42,355 nt of DNA from a virus. The notes beneath the pieces are model-generated. The model was not told the DNA's origin. It saw only the letters and a list, made by a program, of their open reading frames with translations, and did not search any database. The position numbers and the translations under genes are program-made. Positions 7,000 to 15,189 of the stretch are shown piece by piece (position 1 is the first letter of the stretch; each line of letters begins with the position of its first letter). The stretch is taken from the IMG/VR virus record IMGVR_UViG_3300048833_000282, positions 1 through 42,355 of that record; one strand, 5' to 3'.

Positions 7000-7385
7000 T
7001 GAACATCGACATGAGCGCGGTGGACGAAGCCCATAAGCGGCTGCGCAGCTGCGATTCACGGCTCAACTGGAACCTGCTGCTGGATGTGGTCAGCCACACG
7101 TTCCAGGTGAAGCGCTCGAAGCTTGTGGGGCCGAGTCGGGAGGTGCCTCTGCCCCGCGCACGTCAGGGGCTGGTGTGGGTGGCCCGAACGCTGACCGACT
7201 GGAGCCAGCACAGCCTGGGCGAGCGGCTGGCACGCGATCATTCGTCGATCGCCCATGCCGAAAGGACAGCCGAGAGGCTTCGCTCGAGCGACCCGGATTT
7301 CCGGGCGCTGACCGACGCGATGATGGCGGTGCTGGAGCCGTATTGCGCGGCCCGCTGCGGAATGGAGGCCGACCATGCCGGTTGA
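6996..7385 (+). CDS. DnaA domain IV-like protein
   Basis: 129 aa. Residues about 25-105 match the DnaA C-terminal domain in order: VVSHTFQVKRSKLVGPSR, a basic PRARQGLVWVARTL helix, then GERLARDHSSIAHAERTA, which mirrors the DnaA signature RDHTTVLHA that reads the DnaA box. There is no ATPase domain. Could compete with or recruit host initiation machinery, or act as a transcription factor. Second DnaA-like gene of this operon; starts ATGATG just after GGGAGAG. Confidence 0.75.
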   Translation: MMNIDMSAVDEAHKRLRSCDSRLNWNLLLDVVSHTFQVKRSKLVGPSREVPLPRARQGLVWVARTLTDWSQHSLGERLARDHSSIAHAERTAERLRSSDPDFRALTDAMMAVLEPYCAARCGMEADHAG

Positions 7386-7566
7386 AATCCGCACATCGGA
7401 CGGGCGGCACTGGGCGCGCCCGGCGCTGCAGAACCACGCGCCCGCGCCACTGGTGCGGCTGGTGACCCCGCACGAGCGGTACCGCCGCCAGCTGAAGTTC
7501 GTCGCCGCCCTCCTCCTCTTTTCCGGCCTGCTCATGAGCCTGGCCGCCCTTCTGAAAGGCATCTGA
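7375..7566 (+). CDS. Small membrane protein
   Basis: 63 aa, overlapping the previous gene by 11 bp. Basic residues (HERYRRQLK) precede one transmembrane helix near the C-terminus (residues 42-61, FVAALLLFSGLLMSLAALL). Topology likely N-in. Function unknown. Confidence 0.6.
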   Translation: MPVEIRTSDGRHWARPALQNHAPAPLVRLVTPHERYRRQLKFVAALLLFSGLLMSLAALLKGI

Positions 7567-7569
7567 AAC

Positions 7570-8151
7570 ATGGCTAGAAGCACCCTTAAAGTCGAAAAGC
7601 TGCCCGTTCCGCAAACCACGGCAGACGCGATTCCCATGCTGAAGCGCTGGTCCGATCTTCACATCGAGGTGGCCAAGGTGAAGCTGGAGGCGGAGGACGC
7701 AAAGGCCGAGATCGACACGGCGCGCGATCTGCTTCTGTTGCCGATAGCGGCGGAGGCAAAGCGCTTGATGGCGGCGCTGAAGACCTTCTTCATCGCCCGC
7801 CAGGATGAGCTGACGGACGGCAAGCGCAAGAGCGTGGTGCTGGGCCCGTGCCGGATCGGAATGCGCCTGGGCAACCCCACGCTGGACTACCCCAAGGGCG
7901 ACGAAGACCAGCTGCTTGAGGATTTGCGCCAGCTGGGATTCGACGACTGGGCCTGGCGCGAGAAAGTCGAGCTCAACAAGGAGGCGCTGATCGCGGCGCT
8001 GAAACCCAACGAGGACGACGATGAGGCCGTGGCCGACGCAGTGGCGCTGATCGGCCTTGGTTTCGGCATCAAGCAGACGGAGACCTTCTTCGTTGAGCGG
8101 TTGGAAACCGATCCGGCCGTGGTCGCCTCTCTCGGTCGGGAGGCAGCGTGA
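7570..8151 (+). CDS. gam: Host-nuclease inhibitor Gam
   Basis: 193 aa (Mu Gam is 174). Gam dimers coat double-stranded DNA ends and block exonucleases such as RecBCD/AddAB; the protein is related to Ku. The sequence has the expected long N-terminal helical pair (residues 20-75, WSDLHIEVAKVKLEAEDAKAEID) and the later R-G-R-like strand and C-terminal helix region (LGPCRIGMRLGNP; WREKVELNKEALI). It sits in the early operon four bases after the preceding stop, as in Mu-like phages. Confidence 0.85.
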   Translation: MARSTLKVEKLPVPQTTADAIPMLKRWSDLHIEVAKVKLEAEDAKAEIDTARDLLLLPIAAEAKRLMAALKTFFIARQDELTDGKRKSVVLGPCRIGMRLGNPTLDYPKGDEDQLLEDLRQLGFDDWAWREKVELNKEALIAALKPNEDDDEAVADAVALIGLGFGIKQTETFFVERLETDPAVVASLGREAA

Positions 8152-8450
8152 TGAAGGCGAAGCCACACTACACGCCACAGACGACGCTGCGGACCGGGAA
8201 AATGTTCGACCTCGGCGCGATCTCCCTGTCGCTTGGCCCAACAGCCGTCGACTACGCGCCGTCGGATCGGGTGACCTGCGCTGCTTCCGGCAATCTTGGC
8301 CTCGTCTTCCTGAGGGCGCGGGACGAACCGGTAGGGGTCTACATGGCAATGTCCGCCGCCGATCTGCGAGGCGTGGCGGCTGGAATGGTCAAGGTGGCCG
8401 ACATGCTGGATGCCGGCGGCGCTGCCCCCGCCGGGACGGTGCTGCAATGA
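8148..8450 (+). CDS. Conserved early protein, unknown
   Basis: 100 aa, ATG overlapping the Gam stop. Predicted mainly beta (FDLGAISLSLGPTAVD; LGLVFLRARDEPVGVYMAM), with an alanine-rich helical C-terminus. No motif that assigns a function. Coupled by ATGA overlap to the next gene. Confidence 0.65.
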   Translation: MMKAKPHYTPQTTLRTGKMFDLGAISLSLGPTAVDYAPSDRVTCAASGNLGLVFLRARDEPVGVYMAMSAADLRGVAAGMVKVADMLDAGGAAPAGTVLQ

Positions 8451-8908
8451 GGCGCGCCTTCCATTGTGAGCGCTGGGGCGTGTCGCGCGAACAAGTGCTT
8501 GCCGACATGCACCGCCTGTCCGCAGCGGCAGGCGGGAAGCGCCAGGCTGCGGCCCTGTGCGAGGTGCCCGCGCCGACTTTCATGAACGTGATGAGCGGCA
8601 CGTATAATCCGGGGGAAACCATCCTGCTGGCCCTCTATGGGCCAAGTGGCAGCACGCTTCGGCCAAAGCTGCTCGCCTTTGCGACTGGAAAGGGCCCCAG
8701 CCCAGAGGCCGCAGTCGCGGCGGCGGATGAACCGCGCGTGCTGGCCCCAATCTGCGGGGAAGATGCATTTGGCGGCCTGACCGTGGCCGAGCTGCTGCGG
8801 CGCGGGCAGCGCAAAGCGGCCGCGATGGAAAGCGATCTGGACGAGCTGACCGGCGCCCTCGCATCCCTCCTGGATCTGGCTACCGCTTTGGCAGGCGAGG
8901 AAGAATGA
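8447..8908 (+). CDS. Putative HTH early regulator
   Basis: 153 aa. Residues about 28-65 resemble a helix-turn-helix (GGKRQAAALCEVPAPTFMNV, then MSGTYNPGETILLALYG), the pattern seen in XRE-like phage proteins. The rest is a low-complexity alanine-rich linker and a C-terminal helix (ESDLDELTGALASLLDLATAL). Could regulate early or middle expression. Domain call is by pattern only. Confidence 0.55.
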   Translation: MRRAFHCERWGVSREQVLADMHRLSAAAGGKRQAAALCEVPAPTFMNVMSGTYNPGETILLALYGPSGSTLRPKLLAFATGKGPSPEAAVAAADEPRVLAPICGEDAFGGLTVAELLRRGQRKAAAMESDLDELTGALASLLDLATALAGEEE

Positions 8909-9231
8909 GCGCTGTTGCCACCCGCCGCGTCATTGTCGGCGAATCGCCGCCAGTGCCGGTCGGCATCGCCATGCTGGCGCACCGCTTTCGATATCTGTGC
9001 CGCCAGCTGGGCTACCACGCCTGGGTGGAGCTGAGCCGGACGGCTGAGTCGACGTCGCGGTATGTCCGCGTTGAGACAGGCGCCGCCAGGTGGCCGCTGA
9101 AGATCCGCATTTCTGACCACGAGCTCGCCCGGCCGACAGGTTGCGACTTTGAGCTCGTGTCGCGTGATGGCCGATCGGGCGCCGAGCATCTTTCCGCCTT
9201 CATCTACGCAGTGGCTCGGGGAGTGGCATGA
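8905..9231 (+). CDS. Conserved early protein, unknown
   Basis: 108 aa. Contains SRYVRVETGAARWPLKIRIS, a basic strand-rich section resembling small nucleic-acid-associated phage proteins, and an otherwise plain alpha/beta composition. ATGA overlap with the previous gene and with gemA. No family name can be supported. Confidence 0.65.
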   Translation: MSAVATRRVIVGESPPVPVGIAMLAHRFRYLCRQLGYHAWVELSRTAESTSRYVRVETGAARWPLKIRISDHELARPTGCDFELVSRDGRSGAEHLSAFIYAVARGVA

Positions 9232-9932
9232 CCGCCGCCGCGCCCAAGTTCGCGCCGAACCCAGCCGCGCGCGGGATGTTGGCGAAGCTCCACATCGCCC
9301 GGAAAGAGCTGGGGCTGGCCGAGGACGATTATCGCGCCGTGCTGCTGCGCGCGACCGGCAAGAGCTCGGCCAAGGCGATGTCTCTGGCCGAGCTGGACGC
9401 GGCACTGGCCGAGTTCGGGCGGCTGGGCTGGAAGCCGACGGTGGCCACAAGATCAGGGTCGGACCTGAAGGCCGGTCGGGGCGCGCCCCGGCCGGCCGAT
9501 CATCCGTCGGCCCGCAAGGCGCGCTCGCTGTGGATCTCGCTCTACAATCTCGCTGCCGTGCGCAACGGGTCTGAGGCCGCGCTGGAAGCGTTCGCAGCCC
9601 GGCAGCTGCGCGTGGAGCGCATGCAGTGGGCCGACCAGGCCAAGTGCTACAAGCTGATCGAGGCGCTGAAGGCCATGGCCGAGCGCGCGGGCTGGGATCA
9701 GACGCCGCCGACGGACGCCCCGGAGGAATTCCTCGCCCGCACTCTGATGCGGCGGCTCATCACCCGCCAGTGCGAGATCCTGCGCGCGGCAGGCGACACG
9801 CGCAGGGTGGACGAGATCGCGAACAGCGCGCTGTTCGAACCCGCGCGGGCGTGGGAGTTTCTGCCGATAAGTGTCCACTATGGCATGGCCACGAAGCTGG
9901 GCCACCAGGTGCGCAAGGCGCGCGCTGGCTGA
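9228..9932 (+). CDS. gemA: GemA / gp16 family regulatory protein (DUF1018)
   Basis: 234 aa. Residues about 14-70 fit the DUF1018 signature: LAKLHIARKELGLAEDDYRAVL, then ATGKSSAKAMSLAELDAALAEF and RLGWKP. Mu GemA (gp16) influences host gene expression and DNA supercoiling and lies next to mor, as it does here. The remainder (residues 95-230) is helical and may be the conserved C-terminal extension seen in such phages. Stop overlaps the mor start (TGATG). Confidence 0.85.
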   Translation: MTAAAPKFAPNPAARGMLAKLHIARKELGLAEDDYRAVLLRATGKSSAKAMSLAELDAALAEFGRLGWKPTVATRSGSDLKAGRGAPRPADHPSARKARSLWISLYNLAAVRNGSEAALEAFAARQLRVERMQWADQAKCYKLIEALKAMAERAGWDQTPPTDAPEEFLARTLMRRLITRQCEILRAAGDTRRVDEIANSALFEPARAWEFLPISVHYGMATKLGHQVRKARAG

Positions 9933-10297
9933 TGCCAATCGCGCCCGAATTCATGGATGTGGCTGCTCGGCTAACCCGCGTTATCGGGGAAGAGAGTGCG
10001 CGCAAGCTGCTGCATGTGTTCGGCGGTCGGCGCATCTATGTGCCGCGCGAAATCGGCGCGGCGCATCCGATATCCGTCACGATCGGTCCGGAGGCGGCCG
10101 CGAAGGTCGGAGAGTTTTTCCACGGGACGATTCTGTACTTTCCGATCGTCGCATCGCGGCGGGATCGCATCCTGAAGATGGCGGACGAGAAGGCGAAAGC
10201 GCAGGACATCGCAACGGCACTTTCGGTTTCCGAGCGTCTTGTATACTCAGTGCTTGCCGAGCGCCGCGAGCGGGATAGCCAACCCCTCCTCCTCTGA
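9932..10297 (+). CDS. mor: Mor-family transcription activator
   Basis: 121 aa (Mu Mor 129). The N-terminal dimerisation half carries LTRVIGEESARKLLHVFGG followed by RRIYVP, the typical Mor pattern; the C-terminal helix-turn-helix is about residues 85-112 (KAKAQDIATALSVSERLVYSVL). Mor and C activate middle and late Mu promoters by binding a dyad and recruiting RNA polymerase. Only one gene of this family is present here. Last gene of the early operon, with a near-perfect dyad just after its stop (10303-10324) and a second one before the head genes. Confidence 0.88.
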   Translation: MPIAPEFMDVAARLTRVIGEESARKLLHVFGGRRIYVPREIGAAHPISVTIGPEAAAKVGEFFHGTILYFPIVASRRDRILKMADEKAKAQDIATALSVSERLVYSVLAERRERDSQPLLL

Positions 10298-10302
10298 CAG
10301 GT

Positions 10303-10347
10303 TATGCTGCAGTCCTGCAGCATAGGGCCCTGCGCACCACCCACTAT
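10303..10347 (+). promoter_or_regulatory. Late promoter 1 with activator dyad
   Basis: Dyad TATGCTGCA (10303-10311), 4-bp GTCC, TGCAGCATA (10316-10324): perfect 9-bp arms. A weak -10-like CACTAT lies at 10342-10347 and no -35 is visible, as expected for an activator-dependent promoter. The same dyad recurs at 25956-25977. The ATG of the next gene is 54 bp from the dyad's first base, so the mRNA may be nearly leaderless. Confidence 0.7.
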
Positions 10348-10356
10348 CGTCCGCTG

Positions 10357-10620
10357 ATGCAGGACGGAGACGACACCCCAGAACCGATGCGCCGCCCTTT
10401 GAGCGGCGCCTTTGATTTCATGGTCCGTGGCTGGCGACCGGCCGCCGGCTGGGCCTGCACGCTGACTGTGCTGATCCGCGGTGCGGTGGTTCCGTTCGCG
10501 GAACTGGCGACGGGTGGGCCGGTGTCTCCGTTCGATTGGGTTGCGGCGGGCGCACTGCTCGGGGCGCTCGGGCTCGCTCGATATCGCCACCTTGAGCGCG
10601 TGTCCGGCGTGACGGTCTGA
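10357..10620 (+). CDS. Putative holin (3TM-type, GTA-like)
   Basis: 87 aa. Hydrophobic segments at about 28-50 (AAGWACTLTVLIRGAVVPFAE) and 58-76 (FDWVAAGALLGALGLARY), then the end RHLERVSGVT, which resembles the C-terminus of the 3TM holin family found in gene-transfer agents and alphaproteobacterial phages. It would permeabilise the inner membrane to release the endolysin. First gene after the late promoter, in a unit with spanins and endolysin. Confidence 0.65.
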   Translation: MQDGDDTPEPMRRPLSGAFDFMVRGWRPAAGWACTLTVLIRGAVVPFAELATGGPVSPFDWVAAGALLGALGLARYRHLERVSGVTV

Positions 10621-10630
10621 GGAGGCGGCG

Positions 10631-10954
10631 ATGGCGCGCATTGAGCCCGGTGGAGCGGATGACTTTCTGAAGAAGAGCGAGGCTGTTCTTGCAGCGCCCG
10701 GCGCTGTGACGCCGTGGGAATCTCTGCAGGGAAGCCTCAACCTCCACGTTACCGGCGCGTTTGTCGGGACCTATGTGGTTGATCGTTCCTTCGATGGCGG
10801 CGCCACTTTTGCCGCCTGCTCTGATCGTGGGCAGGTCATCGAGTTCAGCGGCCCGGCGTCCGAGGTGCTGGAGGCGTTCGAGCGCAACATGCTCTTCCGC
10901 ATCCGCTGCACCGCGCTGGATTCCGGCGAGATCGTGGCGCGGCTCAGCCAGTGA
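10631..10954 (+). CDS. Small structural protein preceding the tailspike
   Basis: 107 aa, GGAGG directly upstream, stop overlapping the tailspike start. Beta-rich: residues 35-100 read like a small sandwich (LNLHVTGAFVGTYVVDRSF ... FSGPASEVLEAFERN). Likely a virion or fibre-associated protein because it is paired with the tailspike; not recognised as a named family. Confidence 0.6.
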   Translation: MARIEPGGADDFLKKSEAVLAAPGAVTPWESLQGSLNLHVTGAFVGTYVVDRSFDGGATFAACSDRGQVIEFSGPASEVLEAFERNMLFRIRCTALDSGEIVARLSQ

Positions 10955-13900
10955 GCGTCTTCGCGGGCATCTTCAAAGGGCGAGCGGCGCTTGCTGCGGT
11001 CGATCTGCCGCCCATCTGCCTGAAGCGGCCGGCGCTGCACGACGATGTGCAGCCCACGGCCATGGTGGCATTCTCCTCCATTGCAGCCGGCTGGGCCGGC
11101 TCGTTTCCGATCGTGGTGGTGCGCTTCTGGCAGCGCCGCCTGGGCGTTGGAGAGTGGGAGACAATCTCCGGCAGCGAAGGCCTGATCTACACCCCCAGCA
11201 CCTCCGACGTCGGCTACGCGTTGCGCAAAGGCGAAACGGCTTCGAACGCGCACGGGGTCGCGACCGAGTACTCGGAGGAGTCGGCGCCAGTGCTTCCCGC
11301 CGGGGCGGGCGAAGAGCCGGCGGTGCCGGAAATGACGGCGCCGCCTGTCGCGTCGGCGGCCGCGCTGGCGATCGGCTCGCTGGTAAGCCTGGATGATCTC
11401 GGCGAGTACGATCCGCCCGCCACTTCGTTCGAGTACCAGTGGATGCGCGGCGCCGCAGAGATAGCGGACGCGTCCGGGCTGATCGAAGCTGGCGACCCGC
11501 TTCCATCCTACCTGACGACGGCCGCCGATGATGCGGCCCTGGTGCGCTGTCGCATCACCCCGATCAACGCGGACGGCGCCGGAGACAGCGCCTATTCCAA
11601 CTATGTCGGCCCGTTCGCGGCCGAAAAGGTCTGGTATCATCGCTGGAATTTCAGCAGTTCGGCGGCGGCGCCGGCTGCGCCTTTCGACCTGTTTCACCAA
11701 GCCATTTATACGGCGAATGTGCCGGTTGTCGGCTCGTCTGGCCTTCGGTTGCACCTCACTGGCGCGTCCACCTGGCAGCTCGACAATACGCCAACGGCAC
11801 CGTGGTTCGTGGGCTCGGTTTCCATGTATGGTGCAACCCGCCGCTTCGTGCTGGAGGCGCCAGAAGGGCGGCCCACGCGCTTGCGCTTTGCAGCCCGCAA
11901 CACGCACGCCACCCTGACCCGCGTGCTGCAGATCTGGGATGGCGACCCAGGCGTCGACGCAGGCGCTGTGATGCTGGCGACGGTGACGCTTCCGATCGGC
12001 GCCCTGGCGGTCGCCGCCGATGGCGTGGAGTATGGGGAAAGTGCTGCCTGGGAGAGCCTGACCGAGGACGCCTATGTTGACCTGCCGGCAGCGGCCCGAG
12101 GCAACTATACGCTGCGGATCGGCGACGCGACGGCGACGCCGGTTATCTTCTACCACCTGACACTGGAGAACCCGACCAACGCCCGCGTGCTGAGCGGAGT
12201 GGGTTCTTTCCATGTCTCGCCAGATGGCAACGACGTTACGGGTGACGGCTCGCTGGCCGCGCCCTGGAAGCATGCCCCCGGCACGCCTGGCGCCGGCGGC
12301 CTGGTTCCGGAATTCGTGCCGCTGCCGGGAAGCCGCATCCTCTTTCAGCGCGGCCGGGTTCATCGTCCGCCGTCGGTTGCGGCCGATCAGATCGCCATGC
12401 TGGCGCTTTCCAACGGCGGTACCGCCGAAGCGGCCATCACCATCGGGTCGTATGGCGCAGGCGCCACTCCGGAAATTCGCGGCACGGTGCCCCTCAGCAC
12501 CGGCTGGTCGGCGCCTGCAGGCGGATCGAAGGCGGCGCTGTCGGTGCAGGGCGCGGCCGGCAAGGTGCGGCGCCGGGCAGTCTCCAACCTGCACCGCGCC
12601 CAGCACCCGGTCCACGGCAATCAGAAGCTCTATGCGGCGCGTTGGCCATATGGCCCCACGCTTTCGCTCTGCGACAACGACGATCGGGCGGTCGGCTGGT
12701 ACCGCCGCAATGTCACCGTCATCAATTCCGGCACCACGCAGGATGCCGACACGGGGCAGCCCAACACCTCGACCTTTGTGGACCCGCTGCTGATCGAGCG
12801 CGGGACCGGCGAGGCGGCCAGCCTTGTTGGCTATCAGATCATCTATGCGGCCGTTGGCAACGTCCTGGCCGAAGCCACCATCCTCTTCCATGATCGCGCT
12901 TCCGGCACCCTGAAGTTTGTCTATGCGAGCGGCGCGACGCCCTACACCGTGACGACGCCGGGCGCCTCGGGCGAGAGCTGCTATCAGGTGGCCTGGTGCC
13001 CGTTCGATCTGCGCTACGAGTATCAGTACGCGCTGGATAACCCGCTGGCGCCAACCGAGCTCTTTGTCTCTCTGCCCGAGGGCGCCGATCTTGGCGTGCT
13101 GGAGCTGGCTGCCCTGTCGCAAGGGCTGGCGATTGAAGCCAACTACATCGAGACCGACGACGATGCGCTGAGCTTCCGCCACCTAGCGCTAAACAACGCC
13201 GCCCAGGCTTCCACCAAGCCGAACAGCTCCATTGCCATCTACAATGGTGGCCCGCGCGTTGGCGTGAAGATCGGGACGTTCAAGTGTCGCGACTTCTCGT
13301 CCGTCGCCAGCCTCGGCAGCCGCCGCAACGTCATCGGCGGCGACAGCAAGCTGCAGCTTTCCGAGGTGCGCGGAATTGAGGTCTACGACTGCCCTACGGC
13401 CTCGGTGATCCGCACTGGCCAGGAAAGCGGTTTCGTTTCGATCGCCAGCTTGAAGGCCAGCAACATCGGCCGCACGGGCCTGCTGATCCGTGGCCGCAAC
13501 AATGAGTTCTATGCGACCGGGCTTGAGTTCAACAACATCAACAACCGCCATGGCAACGCCGTGTCTCGCTACGAGAGCGGGCCGCTCGTCGGCGTGGTGG
13601 AAGGCCTCAGCGCTCGCAACTGTCAGCGATCGTTCACCCATTATGGCGCCGATGGCTACGATTCCAGCCTGACGATCCGCTACTTCTTCCTGACGCCGGC
13701 GCTGGCCGACGAAACGTCCGAGCCGATCGCTTACAGCGGCATCATTGACTACAACGGCTATTCGCCCGGCCTGGTCTTTGAATATGGCCTGGCCGTCGGC
13801 TGCGGCAACGCCAGGGGCGGCTACAGCTTTGCCGAGTATATCGGCCAGCCAGGGCCCGGCCGGCCGGCCACGCCAAATATCCGCCGAGGCATGGTTGTCG

Positions 13901-14487
13901 AAGGGCTGCTGATCGGCAGCGGAACCACAGACCTCAGCATGTGGACGTTCGAGAACGTCCTCATCACGAAGACGACGGCCAATGTCTCGTCGGCCGACGA
14001 TCTGCGCGCCCTGGGCGCCAACATCGTCAACGACAGCGTGGTTTTCGTCGACCAGCTGTGGAACGGCACCATCACCCGCGAGATGTGGGAGATGCTGACC
14101 CGCGACGGGCAGACCGGAAACCATGTCCTCCGTCCGCTCCCCGGCCATGGAATTCTGCCGGCCTTCGGCGCCATGCTGGATCGCGCCGCGCTCACCTGCA
14201 GGCTCAACACCCTGGATCGCATCCCCGCGCGGTGGCCGGCCGGCTACACGGTGGGCTCGATCACCGGCTATCTGCCCTGCACGTCGTTGTCGCTCGATCC
14301 TGCAGACGGTGACAATGCCGAGCTGGGCGCGCGCCTGGTGAAGGGCGACCTGCAGTTCACGGTCGTCGGCCCGACGGCGCCGAAGTCTCTGGTGGTGACA
14401 CTGACGCCGCTGGCCGGCGCCGGTTATGGCTGGACGAGCATCGAGCCGAAGAAGGTGGCGATCCTGCTGCCGGTGAGCGGGCTGTGA
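10951..14487 (+). CDS. Tailspike with Ig-like domains and beta-helix
   Basis: 1178 aa. Residues about 35-110 and 125-225 look like two Ig-like domains (GLIYTPSTSDVGYALRKGE; FEYQWMRGAAEIADA ... LVRCRITPINADGAG). About 230-415 is a beta-sandwich. From residue 418 the motif FHVSPDGNDVTGDGSLAAPW opens a right-handed parallel beta-helix of the pectate-lyase type running to about 1090, followed by a short C-terminal beta domain. Such proteins bind and often cleave surface polysaccharide. Its position among the lysis genes is unusual for a Mu-like phage. GTG start overlaps the previous stop. Confidence 0.8.
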   Translation: MSVFAGIFKGRAALAAVDLPPICLKRPALHDDVQPTAMVAFSSIAAGWAGSFPIVVVRFWQRRLGVGEWETISGSEGLIYTPSTSDVGYALRKGETASNAHGVATEYSEESAPVLPAGAGEEPAVPEMTAPPVASAAALAIGSLVSLDDLGEYDPPATSFEYQWMRGAAEIADASGLIEAGDPLPSYLTTAADDAALVRCRITPINADGAGDSAYSNYVGPFAAEKVWYHRWNFSSSAAAPAAPFDLFHQAIYTANVPVVGSSGLRLHLTGASTWQLDNTPTAPWFVGSVSMYGATRRFVLEAPEGRPTRLRFAARNTHATLTRVLQIWDGDPGVDAGAVMLATVTLPIGALAVAADGVEYGESAAWESLTEDAYVDLPAAARGNYTLRIGDATATPVIFYHLTLENPTNARVLSGVGSFHVSPDGNDVTGDGSLAAPWKHAPGTPGAGGLVPEFVPLPGSRILFQRGRVHRPPSVAADQIAMLALSNGGTAEAAITIGSYGAGATPEIRGTVPLSTGWSAPAGGSKAALSVQGAAGKVRRRAVSNLHRAQHPVHGNQKLYAARWPYGPTLSLCDNDDRAVGWYRRNVTVINSGTTQDADTGQPNTSTFVDPLLIERGTGEAASLVGYQIIYAAVGNVLAEATILFHDRASGTLKFVYASGATPYTVTTPGASGESCYQVAWCPFDLRYEYQYALDNPLAPTELFVSLPEGADLGVLELAALSQGLAIEANYIETDDDALSFRHLALNNAAQASTKPNSSIAIYNGGPRVGVKIGTFKCRDFSSVASLGSRRNVIGGDSKLQLSEVRGIEVYDCPTASVIRTGQESGFVSIASLKASNIGRTGLLIRGRNNEFYATGLEFNNINNRHGNAVSRYESGPLVGVVEGLSARNCQRSFTHYGADGYDSSLTIRYFFLTPALADETSEPIAYSGIIDYNGYSPGLVFEYGLAVGCGNARGGYSFAEYIGQPGPGRPATPNIRRGMVVEGLLIGSGTTDLSMWTFENVLITKTTANVSSADDLRALGANIVNDSVVFVDQLWNGTITREMWEMLTRDGQTGNHVLRPLPGHGILPAFGAMLDRAALTCRLNTLDRIPARWPAGYTVGSITGYLPCTSLSLDPADGDNAELGARLVKGDLQFTVVGPTAPKSLVVTLTPLAGAGYGWTSIEPKKVAILLPVSGL

Positions 14488-14999
14488 ACGCCGCCCTCAT
14501 CAAACTCGTCGCCTCGGTGGCCGGCGCCGGGCTGCTGATCGTGGCCGCGCTGGACTGGCGCTCCGCCCGCGAGGCGCGCGCCGAGCTGCGGATCTGCGCG
14601 GCCGGCGCCGGCAATGTGAGCAAGCCGCTCGACGGTTGCCCGCCCAAGCTGTCGGCCGCGATCACGGCCGCGCGCGCCGCCGCCGTCTGCGAAGCCGGGC
14701 TGAAGGCGGACGTGGCCTTCACCATCGCGACCGCCTGCGGCGCCCAGGTGCGCGACCGCGTGGCGCGTCAGCGGGCCGCCGAACACAATCTCGCCGATGC
14801 GCTCGCGCAGCTGGCCCAGGCCGAGCAGCGCACGATCGCGGCCGTCTCCCGCGCGGAAGCCCGCGCCACCCAAACCGCCGAAAGGAAAGCCCGTGCGGCC
14901 GCTGCCATTTCTGCTGCCCCTCGTGATGGGGCTGGTCTTCTTGTTTGCGATGCTCAGTGCCTGCGCGACCTCACGTCCGCCAGCCGCACCGATCGTTAA
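14484..14999 (+). CDS. Rz-like inner-membrane spanin
   Basis: 171 aa. N-terminal transmembrane helix (residues 4-23, LIKLVASVAGAGLLIVAALD), then a long periplasmic helical, alanine- and arginine-rich coiled-coil-like segment (RQRAAEHNLADALAQLAQAEQ). The Rz1-like lipoprotein gene starts inside its 3' part in another frame, the usual spanin layout. With Rz1 it would bridge and fuse inner and outer membranes at lysis. GTG start overlaps the tailspike stop. Confidence 0.7.
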   Translation: MNAALIKLVASVAGAGLLIVAALDWRSAREARAELRICAAGAGNVSKPLDGCPPKLSAAITAARAAAVCEAGLKADVAFTIATACGAQVRDRVARQRAAEHNLADALAQLAQAEQRTIAAVSRAEARATQTAERKARAAAAISAAPRDGAGLLVCDAQCLRDLTSASRTDR

Positions 15000-15189
15000 G
15001 CAGACGACCGTGACCCGCACCATCTGCCCGATCGAGCTGAAGCTGGCGCTGCCGGCAAAGCCGCAGCCGTCGCCCGGCGCCATCATCCAGGGCAACGAGG
15101 CCGGCCTCGGATTCGTGTCCGATCTCGGCGGCTATGCAGACGATCTGGCCGCGCGCCTGTCCGACGCGGCTGCGGGTTGCCCGCAATGA
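14893..15189 (+). CDS. Rz1-like outer-membrane spanin lipoprotein
   Basis: 98 aa from GTG 14893, preceded by AAAGGAAAG. Lipoprotein signal with hydrophobic core and lipobox LSAC, giving lipidated Cys24 (LVMGLVFLFAMLSAC), followed by a proline-containing periplasmic part. Begins inside the Rz-like gene and overlaps it by 107 bp. The frame is open further upstream, but those codons precede the signal peptide and are unlikely to be used. Confidence 0.7.
   Translation: MRPLPFLLPLVMGLVFLFAMLSACATSRPPAAPIVKQTTVTRTICPIELKLALPAKPQPSPGAIIQGNEAGLGFVSDLGGYADDLAARLSDAAAGCPQ

Noticed and set aside
10771-13182. 803-codon open frame on the minus strand
   Set aside because: It lies antisense to the tailspike, in a high-GC region where antisense frames stay open by codon bias; its residues look like no protein family.
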